Below are positions 36,486-45,885 of a DNA stretch of 64,000 bases, piece after piece. How positions within the stretch are numbered: position 1 is the stretch's first letter; the number at the start of each line of letters is the position of its first letter. Position numbers and translations under genes: made by a program. The stretch spans positions 1,805,353 to 1,869,352 of the forward strand of contig NW_020194620.1 of NCBI RefSeq assembly GCF_002865645.1, written 5' to 3'. This DNA is from Hyaloscypha bicolor E (Eukaryota; Ascomycota; Leotiomycetes; Helotiales; Hyaloscyphaceae). The notes beneath the pieces are model-generated. The model saw only the letters and a list, made by a program, of their open reading frames with translations. It made no database searches and was not told the DNA's origin.

Positions 36486-36818
36486 ATGCAACTCACACTT
36501 CTCACCCCAATCATCCTCCACCTCGCCTCAGTCCATGCCCTTCCAACTCCAGTCCAAGCCACAAGCTCCAGCAACTCCACCGACTCCAGTACAAACAACA
36601 CAGGCCATTACCCCCACGCAGCTCAAAATCACGTCGTTGCAATCGTCGACCTCTGTGGTAAAGGTGGCTGCCAACCCAAAGTATGCAACCATAATTTTCT
36701 AATCAATTTAAATGGGTATTCAGCTGTAACGGAGGGTTGTAGTACAAGTGTAAAGATTACGACGGGGAGCGGTAATTCCTACTGTGAGTTTCCTTTCTTG
36801 TTCTATCCTGGCTTATGA
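36486..36818 (+). CDS. Small secreted cysteine-containing protein (effector-like candidate)
   Basis: The ATG at 36486 opens with a good signal peptide (MQLTLLTPIILHLASVHA, predicted cut near Ala18), then an Asn/Ser/Thr-rich stretch with NST and NNT sequons. A Cys-containing part follows (DLCGKGGCQPKVCNHNF, EGCSTSVKITTG). The uninterrupted frame gives 110 aa. A GTGAGT at 36783 right after NSY suggests the true 3' end lies in another exon, because the residues after it (EFPFLFYPGL) look like intron read-through. A Cys-rich readout (TCCGADCC then stop) sits about 70 nt downstream in another frame, but I could not fix the junction. No family assignment. Small size, a signal peptide and cysteines fit secreted effector-like or antimicrobial-like proteins in general. 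Confidence 0.55.
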   Translation: MQLTLLTPIILHLASVHALPTPVQATSSSNSTDSSTNNTGHYPHAAQNHVVAIVDLCGKGGCQPKVCNHNFLINLNGYSAVTEGCSTSVKITTGSGNSYCEFPFLFYPGL

Positions 36819-37096
36819 ATTTCGAATTGGTGCCCGTCGACTTAGACAGACATGTTGCGGAGCTGACTGCTGTTAACCTCGGAGTAGGTGATAAACGCCA
36901 TGCTTTGTCTACACCGGTTCTGCCTCCTATGTTTTTAGAACAGCTGGAATCTTTGGTCTCGACTTCCTGGATTGGCAAAAAAAACCTCTACAAGCTGCTG
37001 TCAACGGCTTCAAAGATGCAACTCATGTGCTGGAATGGTCATGGCCCAGCTATTTTTGGGACACATTTCAAAAGCGGCCGCCTCCATTGGACTTGA

Positions 37097-38836
37097 AGGA
37101 ATTCCCACTATGGCAAGCACAAATCAGATCCTTCATGCTTTCGATGGTCATTTCCGAGGGTCTCTACGCATTCCCTACCACTTATTTATCCTCTCTTCCT
37201 CCATAATGAGCCCCGTTTCAAATCTCATTACCAGAAGTCAATATATAGAAGTTGTCAGAAACGGTCATGAAATATCTTAAGTTGACCAAGCACAATCCAA
37301 GAAGATTTAGAGTGGATATGAAGTGGTTGAGGAGATCATGAGACATATAGAATTTATAGATGATATGGAGTTCATGGAGGATATAGAATTGTCCTAAGGA
37401 GGAAATGGGGCGAGAGATCAGCCAAGATGGAGGAGTTTGCTTTTGCATGGCTGCCTATGAACTCGAGTAGCAAAATGGGCCGATCACGAAAGGAGGTAAC
37501 AATGTTTGATCACGTGACGAGTGGTAGAATCATCCCCTGTCTCTCTCACTCTCCTTACGGCTAGTTGACAGACGTCGAGTAGAACATAAAAATCAAACGA
37601 GAACAGCCCAACACAATGGGCTAGGAACAAATACCCAAGTCTCGACTCTCAGCTGACCGAGTGTCAGCGCTCAAAGAACCAGATGAACTCGAAACATGTT
37701 TGCATGAATCGGTGTCTGCATGCTATCGATAGGAAGATCTTCCTCCGCACAGATCGTATGCCCCGTGGTGGATCCTTCTTTTCTTCCACCAAGTCCAGAC
37801 CTTGTCAGGGGGGTGGATATCAAGTGTATTAAGAACTTTAGGTGTGGCTGAAAATATGGTTGATTGGCGAACAGACAGTGCATCCGTATCATGGAGCGGC
37901 ACGTGCGGAGATCCAAGAGGTCCCTTCACAAGTTTCATAACTGCGGGTGATATGGCGGTTGTGCAGCCTACGTGGGAGAGAGGAGAGAGGTTTTGCTTCG
38001 ATCCTATGGGGTTGTTTCAAGTCCGAGGCCCCCTGGCTAGCTTGCCTGAAAAGGAGCACCAAGCGAGACACTAAGAGGCAGATCTGGGACCAACCACAAC
38101 CTCACAGCTTCTCGCCGTTTAAGTCTTGTCAAACACGCATTCGAATGGCCTACCCGCACTCAAGAAACAGGTCGTCCTACTGGCCGAGCACTCATCCACC
38201 TTTCACAAAGATCAGACGCACGAAATGTCCGACGAAGCGGGCGCGGGCTAGTTAGTTCTCTAGCATCTGCTACCACTCGTCTAGCTAAACCCGCGAAACA
38301 TTTCCTTCGGCTCCTCAAGGCCAACACCTTTCAACGAGTGTTGTACCTCGACACGTACTCCCATATTCACAGATAATCACGCTGGGGTGCCTTGTCAGCG
38401 CTCGAGTGGAGCCACAAAGCTTGTCCCTATGTCGCAAACCGACTGGGGGGCAACAGGGAGGCACACGGTCCCCGAATCTGCCACCGAGCTCAGATGCTCA
38501 AGAAGGCTTGAGTATTATATGACTTCCACATTTCCCCTTCCGGAAGAGTCAGAAGTACTTTCCCCTTGTTTGTCGTACAACTGTCACTCCTTAAGCTGTT
38601 ATTCACTTCTTTCTTGTTCTTTACAATAGGAAGGACATTGATTGTTCCACCTGGGCTTTGTCAGAACAATACTTTCTTGACTTCTATTCAAAGAACAAAG
38701 ACTTCCACATTCATTGAATTATTCCCTACCTTTCTATATATTCGATTCGAAACCTTTTGCCTCGATCTTTCTACAAAGCTTCTGCAAATAATTCCCGCGA
38801 TACATTGCAAAACCTTCAAAGAAACAACCTTTCAAT
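37097..38836. other. Intergenic, no gene seen
   Basis: Short frames on both strands around 37.7-38.1 kb match nothing I know. The last 250 bases are pyrimidine-rich and form the leader of the GH16 gene. Confidence 0.4.
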
Positions 38837-39838
38837 ATGCATTCCTCACAACTTCTCATACGCCTCGGCGCCTCTCTTCTTTGCGCTGCTGGCATCGCAA
38901 ATGCAAATTACGCAATCACAGACAACTACGATCATACCAACTTCTTCCAACAGTACGACTTCTTCAACGGTGCGGACCCAACACACGGATTCGTCAAGTT
39001 CGCTGCCTCCGCTGCTATCGCCAATACAAGTGGTCTAGCCGGACTCAGCAACAATGCAATTTATTTGGGCGTAGACTCAACTACTGTCAATCCTGCTGGT
39101 GGTCGGGGTGCTCTCCGCGTGTCGTCGAAGAAAGCCTACACCCACGGCCTCATCATCGCGGACATTGTTCACATGCCGGGTGGAATTTGCGGCGTATGGC
39201 CCGCATTTTGGACTTTTGGGCCAAACTGGCCTGCTTCTGGTGAAATCGACATCATAGAAGGGGTCAACGACCAGACTACCGATTCGGTCACCCTCCACAC
39301 CACACCTGGATGCTCCATGAGTGCTGCTGGCTCTCTCGCGGGTACCACACTTGCAAATCCTGACTGCAGCGGTGACACCGGCTGCAGCGCGAGCACAACA
39401 AACACTCAAGGCTATGGCAAGGGCTTCAACTCGATCGGCGGTGGAGTATACGCAACACAGTGGGAGAGTACCGGAATTTACGTTTGGTTCTTCCCTCGCA
39501 ATGCCATTCCGTCAGATATCACTTCTGGATCTCCCAACCCATCAGCATGGGGAACACCCACAACCATGTTTGCTTCCGGCAGCGGCTGCAATGTCGACCA
39601 GCATTTCATGAATCACCAGATCGTGTTCGATACCACGTTTTGCGGCGACTGGGCGGGAGCAAGCAACATTTGGGGAGAATCTTGTCAAAAATCGACCGGA
39701 GCCGCTACATGTCAAGGCTTTGTGGCAGCAAATCCTTCAGCTTTCAATGAAGCCTACTGGTTGATCAACTCAGTCAAGGTCTATTCCATTGGTGCTGCTA
39801 AGAGAAATGCGGTCGTGCCAACGCCGTTCGTTGCTTAG
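38837..39838 (+). CDS. Secreted GH16 endo-beta-1,3(4)-glucanase
   Basis: Single exon, 333 aa. The signal peptide is MHSSQLLIRLGASLLCAAG, with cleavage near ANANYA. The GH16 fold is evident: SSKKAYTHGLIIADIVHMP, then GVWPAFWTFGPNWPASGEID, and the catalytic ExDxxE in GEIDIIEG at about residues 135-142, which supplies the nucleophile and acid/base. Family tail motifs such as NHQIVFDTTFCGDWAG and a set of paired cysteines are present. The length and motif order are those of fungal laminarinase/mixed-linkage glucanase-type GH16 enzymes that cut beta-1,3(4)-glucans in fungal or plant walls. No GPI signal or carbohydrate-binding module is visible; the C-terminus ends shortly after the catalytic domain. 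Confidence 0.93.
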   Translation: MHSSQLLIRLGASLLCAAGIANANYAITDNYDHTNFFQQYDFFNGADPTHGFVKFAASAAIANTSGLAGLSNNAIYLGVDSTTVNPAGGRGALRVSSKKAYTHGLIIADIVHMPGGICGVWPAFWTFGPNWPASGEIDIIEGVNDQTTDSVTLHTTPGCSMSAAGSLAGTTLANPDCSGDTGCSASTTNTQGYGKGFNSIGGGVYATQWESTGIYVWFFPRNAIPSDITSGSPNPSAWGTPTTMFASGSGCNVDQHFMNHQIVFDTTFCGDWAGASNIWGESCQKSTGAATCQGFVAANPSAFNEAYWLINSVKVYSIGAAKRNAVVPTPFVA

Positions 39839-40112
39839 AGAATGTCAGCCGAGCCGGACTCGAAATTTTCGCTTCTTTGAAAATACTTTTAGATTTGGAG
39901 CTTTAGCGTTGATACCTTTGTTTTTTTTTTTTTTGGCGACATGGCGTTGTAAAGAATGGGTGTCAGCGCTTGGTGGCGAGTTATGCGTACATATGACTAC
40001 CTTTCTTGTCTAAAACATGAACTGCTTAGATTCATACAATTCTTTGTTTGTGGAAATGTGAATAATGCTTTTGATTGTAATGTCTTTGTACCCCCAGAAT
40101 AACAGACCACGC

Positions 40113-40569
40113 TTACTTGCAGTCATGCAAATCCCAAGCGCGAGGTTCTTCCCGGACAACAGAATCCTTGAAATAATTCTTCCATCTCTCGAAGTCAAAA
40201 GTCCCATCCTCTAGCTCTTACTCATTGGGTCACCTCTCCAAACGAAAATTCTTCCCTCCAATGCCTCTCCACTTTCAAGCTTGATATCACGTTTGCACCA
40301 AGTATATGAAGCTGTCTCATAATCTTTTGACATCCCCCATTGCTATTATCTGTTCCAATACTAACTATCGTGCCTGAAATAGGAAGTGGAGAGACAGCAG
40401 ATGGAACTAGTGCGGGACAGATACCCCGCAACTTGAGCATGAAGTCAGAGACGGTACCACGTAAGAGAGATGGAGGCTCGCTTAGGCAGGGGAGAGTCTG
40501 CAGGACCTGAGGGTCCATAAGAGTCCCATAAGTGAAGAGGGGACAGGGCGAGAATGAAGCTGAAGGCAA
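40113..40569 (-). pseudogene. Frame-broken AIG2/gamma-glutamylcyclotransferase-like gene
   Basis: The minus strand reads the GGCT-like fold in order, with three small defects. It opens LPSASFSPCPLFTYGTLMDP at 40569, where a TTG stands where Met is expected and a TAG precedes it in frame. The frame continues to SGTIVSIGTD. Near 40340 it must shift by one base to give YETASYTWCKRDIKLESGE and GRIFVWRGDPMSK. Near 40215 a second one-base shift is needed to reach ELEDGTFDFERWKNYF, ending at 40113. Both shifts are equivalent to single-base deletions. The YGTLM substrate-loop motif and the C-terminal FERW block are otherwise intact, so the gene died recently or the assembly has indel errors. Family members act on gamma-glutamyl compounds; function here is presumed lost. 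Confidence 0.78.
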
Positions 40570-41057
40570 CTAATCTTCGACGTCACTGATTGGTGCTTTG
40601 GGAGATGGGAGGTTTGAGCAAGTGGAGGTGGGCTCGATTTGGATACTGGGCCAAGGGGAGGCGGTGGTGAAGGCAAGGTTGTAAGAGATATCTGGTGATG
40701 GAAAGACCTTGCTTCTGCTTTGACATTCGTCGCATGGAACTATTTTGTCCACTTTGGAAACACTGTGGAGATTTCTAGCGTTCTAGATAGTTCGTGAAGT
40801 TTTATAGAGTTGGGATTAAAATGAGGAAATTCGCTGAGCCTGAGGGTATTTTTGTGCATGAATTGCGGCCTCGGAGACGACGTCACTTCGGGAAATTCTG
40901 AGAAACACTCGGTGATTTGAAGGGTCTTCCCAACCGCCTCTTTCACGACTACACCACGGAATCGCCAGTCACAATTTACACGAGGATAGCTTGCCGGATA
41001 TCCAAATCGCCATTCCCTTTAAAAAGCGCATCTCCAGGAGAGACCAGTCCCTCAAAT

Positions 41058-41834
41058 ATGCGGTCCTCAATCCTACGACGAAATCAACAAGTCCTCCGCA
41101 CTTGCGAAGCTTCTACCCGCCGAACCATCACAACGAACTCTTCACGAACCTCGAAAGCCCCGTTACCAATTTGCCAAGCATGCAGTAAAAAGCTTCTTCA
41201 ACATCCAGCGCAAAGGCAGTCCCAAAGACGTTTCCAAAGCTCCGCCGCCACCCAAACCAACCCCTCCTCAAACGACTCAGTACGAACTAACCCAATTCCC
41301 CAAACACACTATGAATTCTTCCCCAAGACGCTGCCTCAAGGTCCCCCACCCTCTGGACTTTTCCATATCGACATCCGGGAACTGCGACGAGAGTTCCTGC
41401 AGCTGCAAGCGGTAGCACATCCTGATCGACATCCACATAACCTGAAGACACGAGCAGAAGCGACATCTGCACGGATCAATGAAGCGTACAAGACATTACA
41501 AAACCCTTTATTACGAGCACAATACCTGTTAAGTTTGCGGGGCATAGATGTCGCCGAGGACGAGACAGCGAAGGTGGAAGATCCGGAATTATTAATGGAG
41601 GTACTGGATGCGAGAGAAGAGATTGAGAATGCGAGGGAAGAAGAGGAGTTGGAGGAGATGAAGAGGATTAACGAGGAGAGGATCGAGAGGAGTGAGGCGA
41701 TATTGGATGCGGCGTTTAAGAGGGATGATATTGAAGGGGCGAAGGGGGAGGCGGTTCGGTTGAGGTATTGGGTTAATATTAAGGAGAGCTTGGATGCTTG
41801 GGAGAGGGGGAAGCCGATTGTGCTTGTGCATTAA
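41058..41834 (+). CDS. JAC1: Mitochondrial Fe-S cluster J-protein co-chaperone (HscB/Jac1)
   Basis: 258 aa, no intron. I start at the ATG at 41058; the frame is open upstream but has no earlier ATG. The first 65 residues are rich in Arg, Ser and Thr and lack acidic residues, a typical mitochondrial presequence (MRSSILRRNQQVLRTCEAST), and include a CxxC pair (PICQAC). The J domain begins at HYEFFPKTLPQG and contains the HPD motif in AHPDRHPHNLKTR near residue 119, needed to stimulate the Hsp70 partner. The C-terminal HscB oligomerisation/Isu-binding helical bundle follows (EDPELLMEVLDAREEIE, then long charged helices). Jac1 with Ssq1-type Hsp70 transfers Fe-S clusters from the Isu scaffold in the matrix (known role). 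It is divergently placed against the AIG2-like remnant. Confidence 0.92.
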   Translation: MRSSILRRNQQVLRTCEASTRRTITTNSSRTSKAPLPICQACSKKLLQHPAQRQSQRRFQSSAATQTNPSSNDSVRTNPIPQTHYEFFPKTLPQGPPPSGLFHIDIRELRREFLQLQAVAHPDRHPHNLKTRAEATSARINEAYKTLQNPLLRAQYLLSLRGIDVAEDETAKVEDPELLMEVLDAREEIENAREEEELEEMKRINEERIERSEAILDAAFKRDDIEGAKGEAVRLRYWVNIKESLDAWERGKPIVLVH

Positions 41835-42114
41835 GGTGGGAAGGATGGGAATGAAGGTATTGGATATGGAGAACTTTGCTAGGGAGCACGTAGATCTGAG
41901 TGCTCGAGCCACATATTAGATCGAGATACCCAGTGTGTAAAATAGGGCATATCTTCACTCTAGATTTGGAGACGAAGAAAGATCAATCTCTAAAGATATT
42001 TCGGGGGTATTATGTACAGGCCCAAAAACTGCCGGGTCTATCTCCATAAGACGCCTCACTGCTCCAAGCCACCCACTGACCTATATGCACATATGCTTCC
42101 GCTTCTCATCCATG

Positions 42115-42744
42115 CTATGAGTAAGTGCCATAAGCAGCATAATCTTGTTCAGGCCGGCCGTAAATCCTAAGCAGATCGACAGCATTCTGATCAGATAGTG
42201 TTGACGCATATGGACTGCTATATGTCGTCCTATTCTCAGCTCCCAACGCTTCGAATATTGTCCCAGCCTGCTGCCTCTCCACGGATTCTGCCTCCGGTCC
42301 AGGTTTCCTCCTTCTCCTTGGCCCTGGCCTGCCCCTACCACCATTCCCCTTCGGCCCCCCTTTCCCCCCAATAAAAGGAATACCTCTCGCCTTGATAAAC
42401 CGAGACATCGTAGTCGTCCCTAGCTCCACCCCGGTTCTCTCCTTCACAGCCCTCACCACCTCCTTCAACTCCATCTCCGCATTGCTCTCCACCACCGCCC
42501 TTACACTCCGCTCAATCTCATCCTGATCCGCCCCTCTTAGCGCTTTCGGGCCTGGTTTCTTCTTAATATAAGTGCCAGTAGCGTTGATAGTCCTTATGCG
42601 GCAGTGGATGAAGCGCACGGATTCGTAGGTGGTGTTGAAGATTGCGGCGATGGCTTTGAGGTCTGGGCGCTTGCCTTGGGAATTTGCTGTATTGATTGCG
42701 AGCTCGATAGCTGCGACGACTTCCTTGGGGAGTTGCGGAGCCAT
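42115..42744 (-). CDS. Helix-turn-helix protein, transposase-N-terminus-like
   Basis: 209 aa from a true ATG at 42744. Residues 1-60 (LPKEVVAAIELAI, then RPDLKAIAAIFNTTYESVRFIHCRI) look like a helix-turn-helix. A second winged-helix-like unit follows after KKKPGPKALRG (KEVVRAVKERTGVELGTTTMSRFIKARGI). This double-HTH layout is that of the DNA-binding half of Tc1/mariner-type transposases and of related stand-alone fungal proteins. A basic Gly/Arg-rich AT-hook-like segment (GGRGRPGPRRRRKPGPEAE) replaces any DDE catalytic domain. The C-terminus is Tyr-rich. It is likely a nuclear DNA-binding protein; whether it is domesticated from a transposon is inference. No terminal inverted repeats are visible around it. 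Confidence 0.7.
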   Translation of the reverse strand: MAPQLPKEVVAAIELAINTANSQGKRPDLKAIAAIFNTTYESVRFIHCRIRTINATGTYIKKKPGPKALRGADQDEIERSVRAVVESNAEMELKEVVRAVKERTGVELGTTTMSRFIKARGIPFIGGKGGPKGNGGRGRPGPRRRRKPGPEAESVERQQAGTIFEALGAENRTTYSSPYASTLSDQNAVDLLRIYGRPEQDYAAYGTYS

Positions 42745-43000
42745 TGTACTGCTGCTTGACCTGAAGTGATGTCGAATGTACGAGGCTGGAGGGGACGACA
42801 GGGGTAATCCTCGGATGACGATTTCTAAAGCTTATTTTCCAATGGCCCGATCTTCGCAAACTTCACCACCGAGCAGTCTCTGGACTCTGGGAACCGTTCT
42901 TGAGACAGAAATGTAATTACACTATGGCACTTCTGAACATTCGTTTCTGTATCAATTGATTGCGAGCCCGCGGGGCTTCGCTCTCGAGTGGCTCAGAGGG

Positions 43001-44242
43001 ATGGCTTCTATTTTCCGAACGGTTTCTTTCACGGCTTGCAGGACGGATGCTTTGCTCAGTAGAAGGATATATGCAAGTCGAATATCTATTACAGGAGCTG
43101 CTGCTTTTCACACAGCTCTACAATTGACCTCACGACATACGCAGCGACCGTCTCAACAAAACCGGGCACACCCATCACAGACATCCTCGAGACCCATCCA
43201 CACCTCACAGCCTCTGCAATCAAATTCAAAGTTCTCCTACGGCATAGCAGCCTCCTTCTCCGCAAAAGATGAGCGCTACAACCCAGACGCAAACGTCTTC
43301 AACTTCAACCCCTACAATCGGATCCTCGCTCGTCGAAAAGACACACGGACACGCCCCCGCTCAGGCCAAGATGCCTTCTTCATCTCCCGAGTCAATAATA
43401 CACCAGACGTTGCGTTTGGGATCGCAGATGGTGTAGGAGGGTGGGCAGATTCTGGTGTGGACCCAGCAGACTTTGCTCATGGATTTTGCGATTATATGGC
43501 GCATGCGGCGTATACATATAAAGCAGCAGAATGGAATGGTGGGATGGGAGCTAGAGCCTTGATGCAAAGGGGATATGAGGATATCTGTCGGGATGACAAT
43601 GTGCTTGCTGGTGGGAGTACTGCCTGCGTTGGTATTGCGAGAGGAGATGGCGGATTGGAGGTGGCGAATCTGGGGGATTCGGGGTATGTGCAGTTGAGGT
43701 TGAATGCGATTCACAGTGCTTCGGAACCGCAGACTCATGCGTTCAACACCCCGTACCAGTTGTCGATTGTCCCGGAGAAGGTGCTGGCTCAAGCAGCAGC
43801 GTTTGGGGGCGGACAGCTCAGGGACTTCCCGAAGGATGCGAATGTTAGCCACCATGAGTTGAGACATGGGGATGTGATTGTCTTTGCTAGTGATGGAGTC
43901 TGGGACAATCTTTCAAGTCAGGAGATCTTAAAGGTTGTGAGCAGGATTATGATTGGTGTTGGGGCTTGGGAACATACAGAGGATGGGGTCAATGTTGGGA
44001 GAAGCTTGAATCAGTTTATACTTGCTGATGATGGGAAGAGTGGCGCGGAGGAGATACCCAGCTTGCAGAGCTTCTTGGCTGTGGGGATTACGGGGGAGGC
44101 AAAGGCTGCGAGTGTGAATACGAAGAAAGACGGCCCGTTTGCCAGGCAGGTACAGAAATACTACCCGTATGAGAACTGGAGGGGCGGGAAGATGGATGAT
44201 ATTTGCGTGGTTGTTGCTGTTGTATGCGAGGAGGGGAAATAA
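43001..44242 (+). CDS. PTC7: Mitochondrial PP2C-type protein phosphatase, Ptc7-like
   Basis: 413 aa from the ATG at 43001; upstream in-frame codons have no ATG. The N-terminal 90 residues are rich in Arg, Ser and Thr (MASIFRTVSFTACRTDALLS), fitting a mitochondrial presequence. The PPM/PP2C domain has the metal-binding motifs in order: SGQDAFFISR, AFGIADGVGGWADSG (about residue 142), AGGSTACVGIAR, VANLGDSGYV, VIVFASDGVWDNLS and KMDDICVVVAVV. The short PP2C type with DGVGGW is diagnostic of the Ptc7/SpoIIE-like branch. In yeast, Ptc7 controls coenzyme Q synthesis in mitochondria (known); the same role is inferred. The gene is intronless and lies divergent from the HTH gene with about 250 bp between starts. 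Confidence 0.92.
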   Translation: MASIFRTVSFTACRTDALLSRRIYASRISITGAAAFHTALQLTSRHTQRPSQQNRAHPSQTSSRPIHTSQPLQSNSKFSYGIAASFSAKDERYNPDANVFNFNPYNRILARRKDTRTRPRSGQDAFFISRVNNTPDVAFGIADGVGGWADSGVDPADFAHGFCDYMAHAAYTYKAAEWNGGMGARALMQRGYEDICRDDNVLAGGSTACVGIARGDGGLEVANLGDSGYVQLRLNAIHSASEPQTHAFNTPYQLSIVPEKVLAQAAAFGGGQLRDFPKDANVSHHELRHGDVIVFASDGVWDNLSSQEILKVVSRIMIGVGAWEHTEDGVNVGRSLNQFILADDGKSGAEEIPSLQSFLAVGITGEAKAASVNTKKDGPFARQVQKYYPYENWRGGKMDDICVVVAVVCEEGK

Positions 44243-44738
44243 GACTTCATGGAAAGTGAAGTATAGGTTGTAGGATATTGCATATCTGCCAGGTAGCAGA
44301 CTTTGTATCACTATCATATGCTATAGAATAGGAAGCTGCAATAGTAACTCAAATGGAGCGTGGAGCGACATTGGCCGGAAGTCAGCTGCAGACTAGACAG
44401 TCAAATGGGAGAGTGGTTGATTCAGCTAGGCCTGCGTTTAGCAGTCTCCAGCCTACAAGTGTTGGAACCTCTATTCAAGGCACTTTTCCTTCTACAAATC
44501 GTTCATGAGATGCTCTTGCCTCAAATGAGGTACCGACGGAGTGTGTACTAATTAAGAAACCTCATTTTGCCATGCCGCAACAGGCTAAATTTCTTCCACA
44601 CCAGGCTGCAGAAAATTTGCTTAGTTTTGATAAACCTCGCCGTAGACACCATAAACCTACCCCTCTTAACTACGTTATACATTCTTCTCTAAATACGAAA
44701 ATGATTTTGGCAAATCTGGCGGAGTCAAGTGCTAGTAG
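44243..44738. other. Intergenic, no gene seen
   Basis: 3' side of the phosphatase gene. One 63-codon frame at 44572-44763 begins with an ATG but shows no signal peptide, domain or splice context. Confidence 0.4.
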
Positions 44739-44746
44739 TATAAATA
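44739..44746 (+). promoter_or_regulatory. TATA box of the decayed secreted-protein gene
   Basis: TATAAATA followed by GAGG, about 100 bp upstream of the hydrophobic leader-like frame at 44841. A consensus TATA placed here supports the idea that a real gene once started near 44770. Confidence 0.45.
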
Positions 44747-44840
44747 GAGGTCCCCTTCAGTAGCACAAGCTGCCACAACTTTCACCCTGAGCACTACAGA
44801 AGAACATATTATATTCTTCAAATTAATTTTCTAAAGTTCA

Positions 44841-45300
44841 GTAACAACCAGCATCACGACAAGCCTTACCACCTTGATTCTCGCCTCCTCATTTGTTTAG
44901 CAGCAACCAGCACCTTCAACCCCCATCCACATCCAAATTGCCACTCCCCCCACCGGAAACCGAACACTCACCATCACCGACGACGACTCTCCTTCAAAAG
45001 GGCTTGATAATCAATGCAACGTGGACTTGAGGACAACCTGCGGAGGCGACTTATCATAAGGGACCTGTCTCCCTCTGGTACGGAGAGGAGGGAGACACAT
45101 TGCACCTTGTGTGTACGCTGTATACCGGCCGAGCAAATTTTGTGCAGAGCTGCCCTTTGACGGACAGCAGTTGTAGTGGGAATTTTGCGTTGAATCGTTA
45201 TGCGTTCCTTGGTAGAGATTGGGCAGAAGCATTGAGAAACTTGGGGCTCGTATTTGACCAATTCTTTAGCATTAAAACCCTCGATTGTCTCCGCACATGA
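44841..45300 (+). pseudogene. Possible remnant of a small secreted Cys-containing protein gene
   Basis: In the frame of 44841 the DNA reads a leader-like stretch, SITTSLTTLILASSFV, ended by TAG at 44898. Past that stop the frame continues with TPPTGNRTLTITDDDSPSKG and NQCNVDLRTTCGGD to a TAA near 45055. The adjacent frame then takes over with GPVSLWYGEEGDTLHLVCTL and FVQSCPLTDSSCSGNF. There is no ATG for the leader. The order leader, Thr/Asp-rich part, Cys-rich tail is that of fungal small secreted proteins, here with a lost start, a stop and a frame change. Some breaks could be introns. No known family is matched, so the call rests on pattern alone. Confidence 0.4.
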
Positions 45301-45885
45301 GATATCAAAAATTGCTTTAGAAAGAGTATCTGTCACTAATCTATTCCGTACTTATTCTCAAGGTATCAAAACATTTCATCCAATATTCTGATGAATATAT
45401 TCCGAGGGATTGGCGATCAGGAGTTGGAGGGACCTTGTTCTATAACTTTCGGTGCCTAACCAGCTCGCGGTTCTATGTTGCCAACCCCTTAAGACAAAAG
45501 TCGTCCAGGCCTTTATTCGCTCGAGTTCCCAAGCGGCCTCTGAGACTCGAGTGTTTTGCTATTCTGGATCTTGCTGTAGCTAACTTTTAATATAGTGTTG
45601 AGTACTTTCGGGCCATTATAACTTTTTTTTGGCGACGTTTTTAAACGCCGAGGCGGTTTGAGAATCGTAGCCTCGCATTCTCAGCCTCGTATCACGACCC
45701 AGCAGGATGGATCCATCAATCAAAAGCTTCCATTCACGAAGTGGGTGCCAAGGATTGCACCAGCCACCAATCCTGATCATATTTTACCCCTGAGCCGACG
45801 AATAAGGCTAAATGTCTCTTATATCAACACTCACTTCTCCTTTCCATTCCAGTCTGTCCTTATTCTCTCGATCATCAATCTTACG

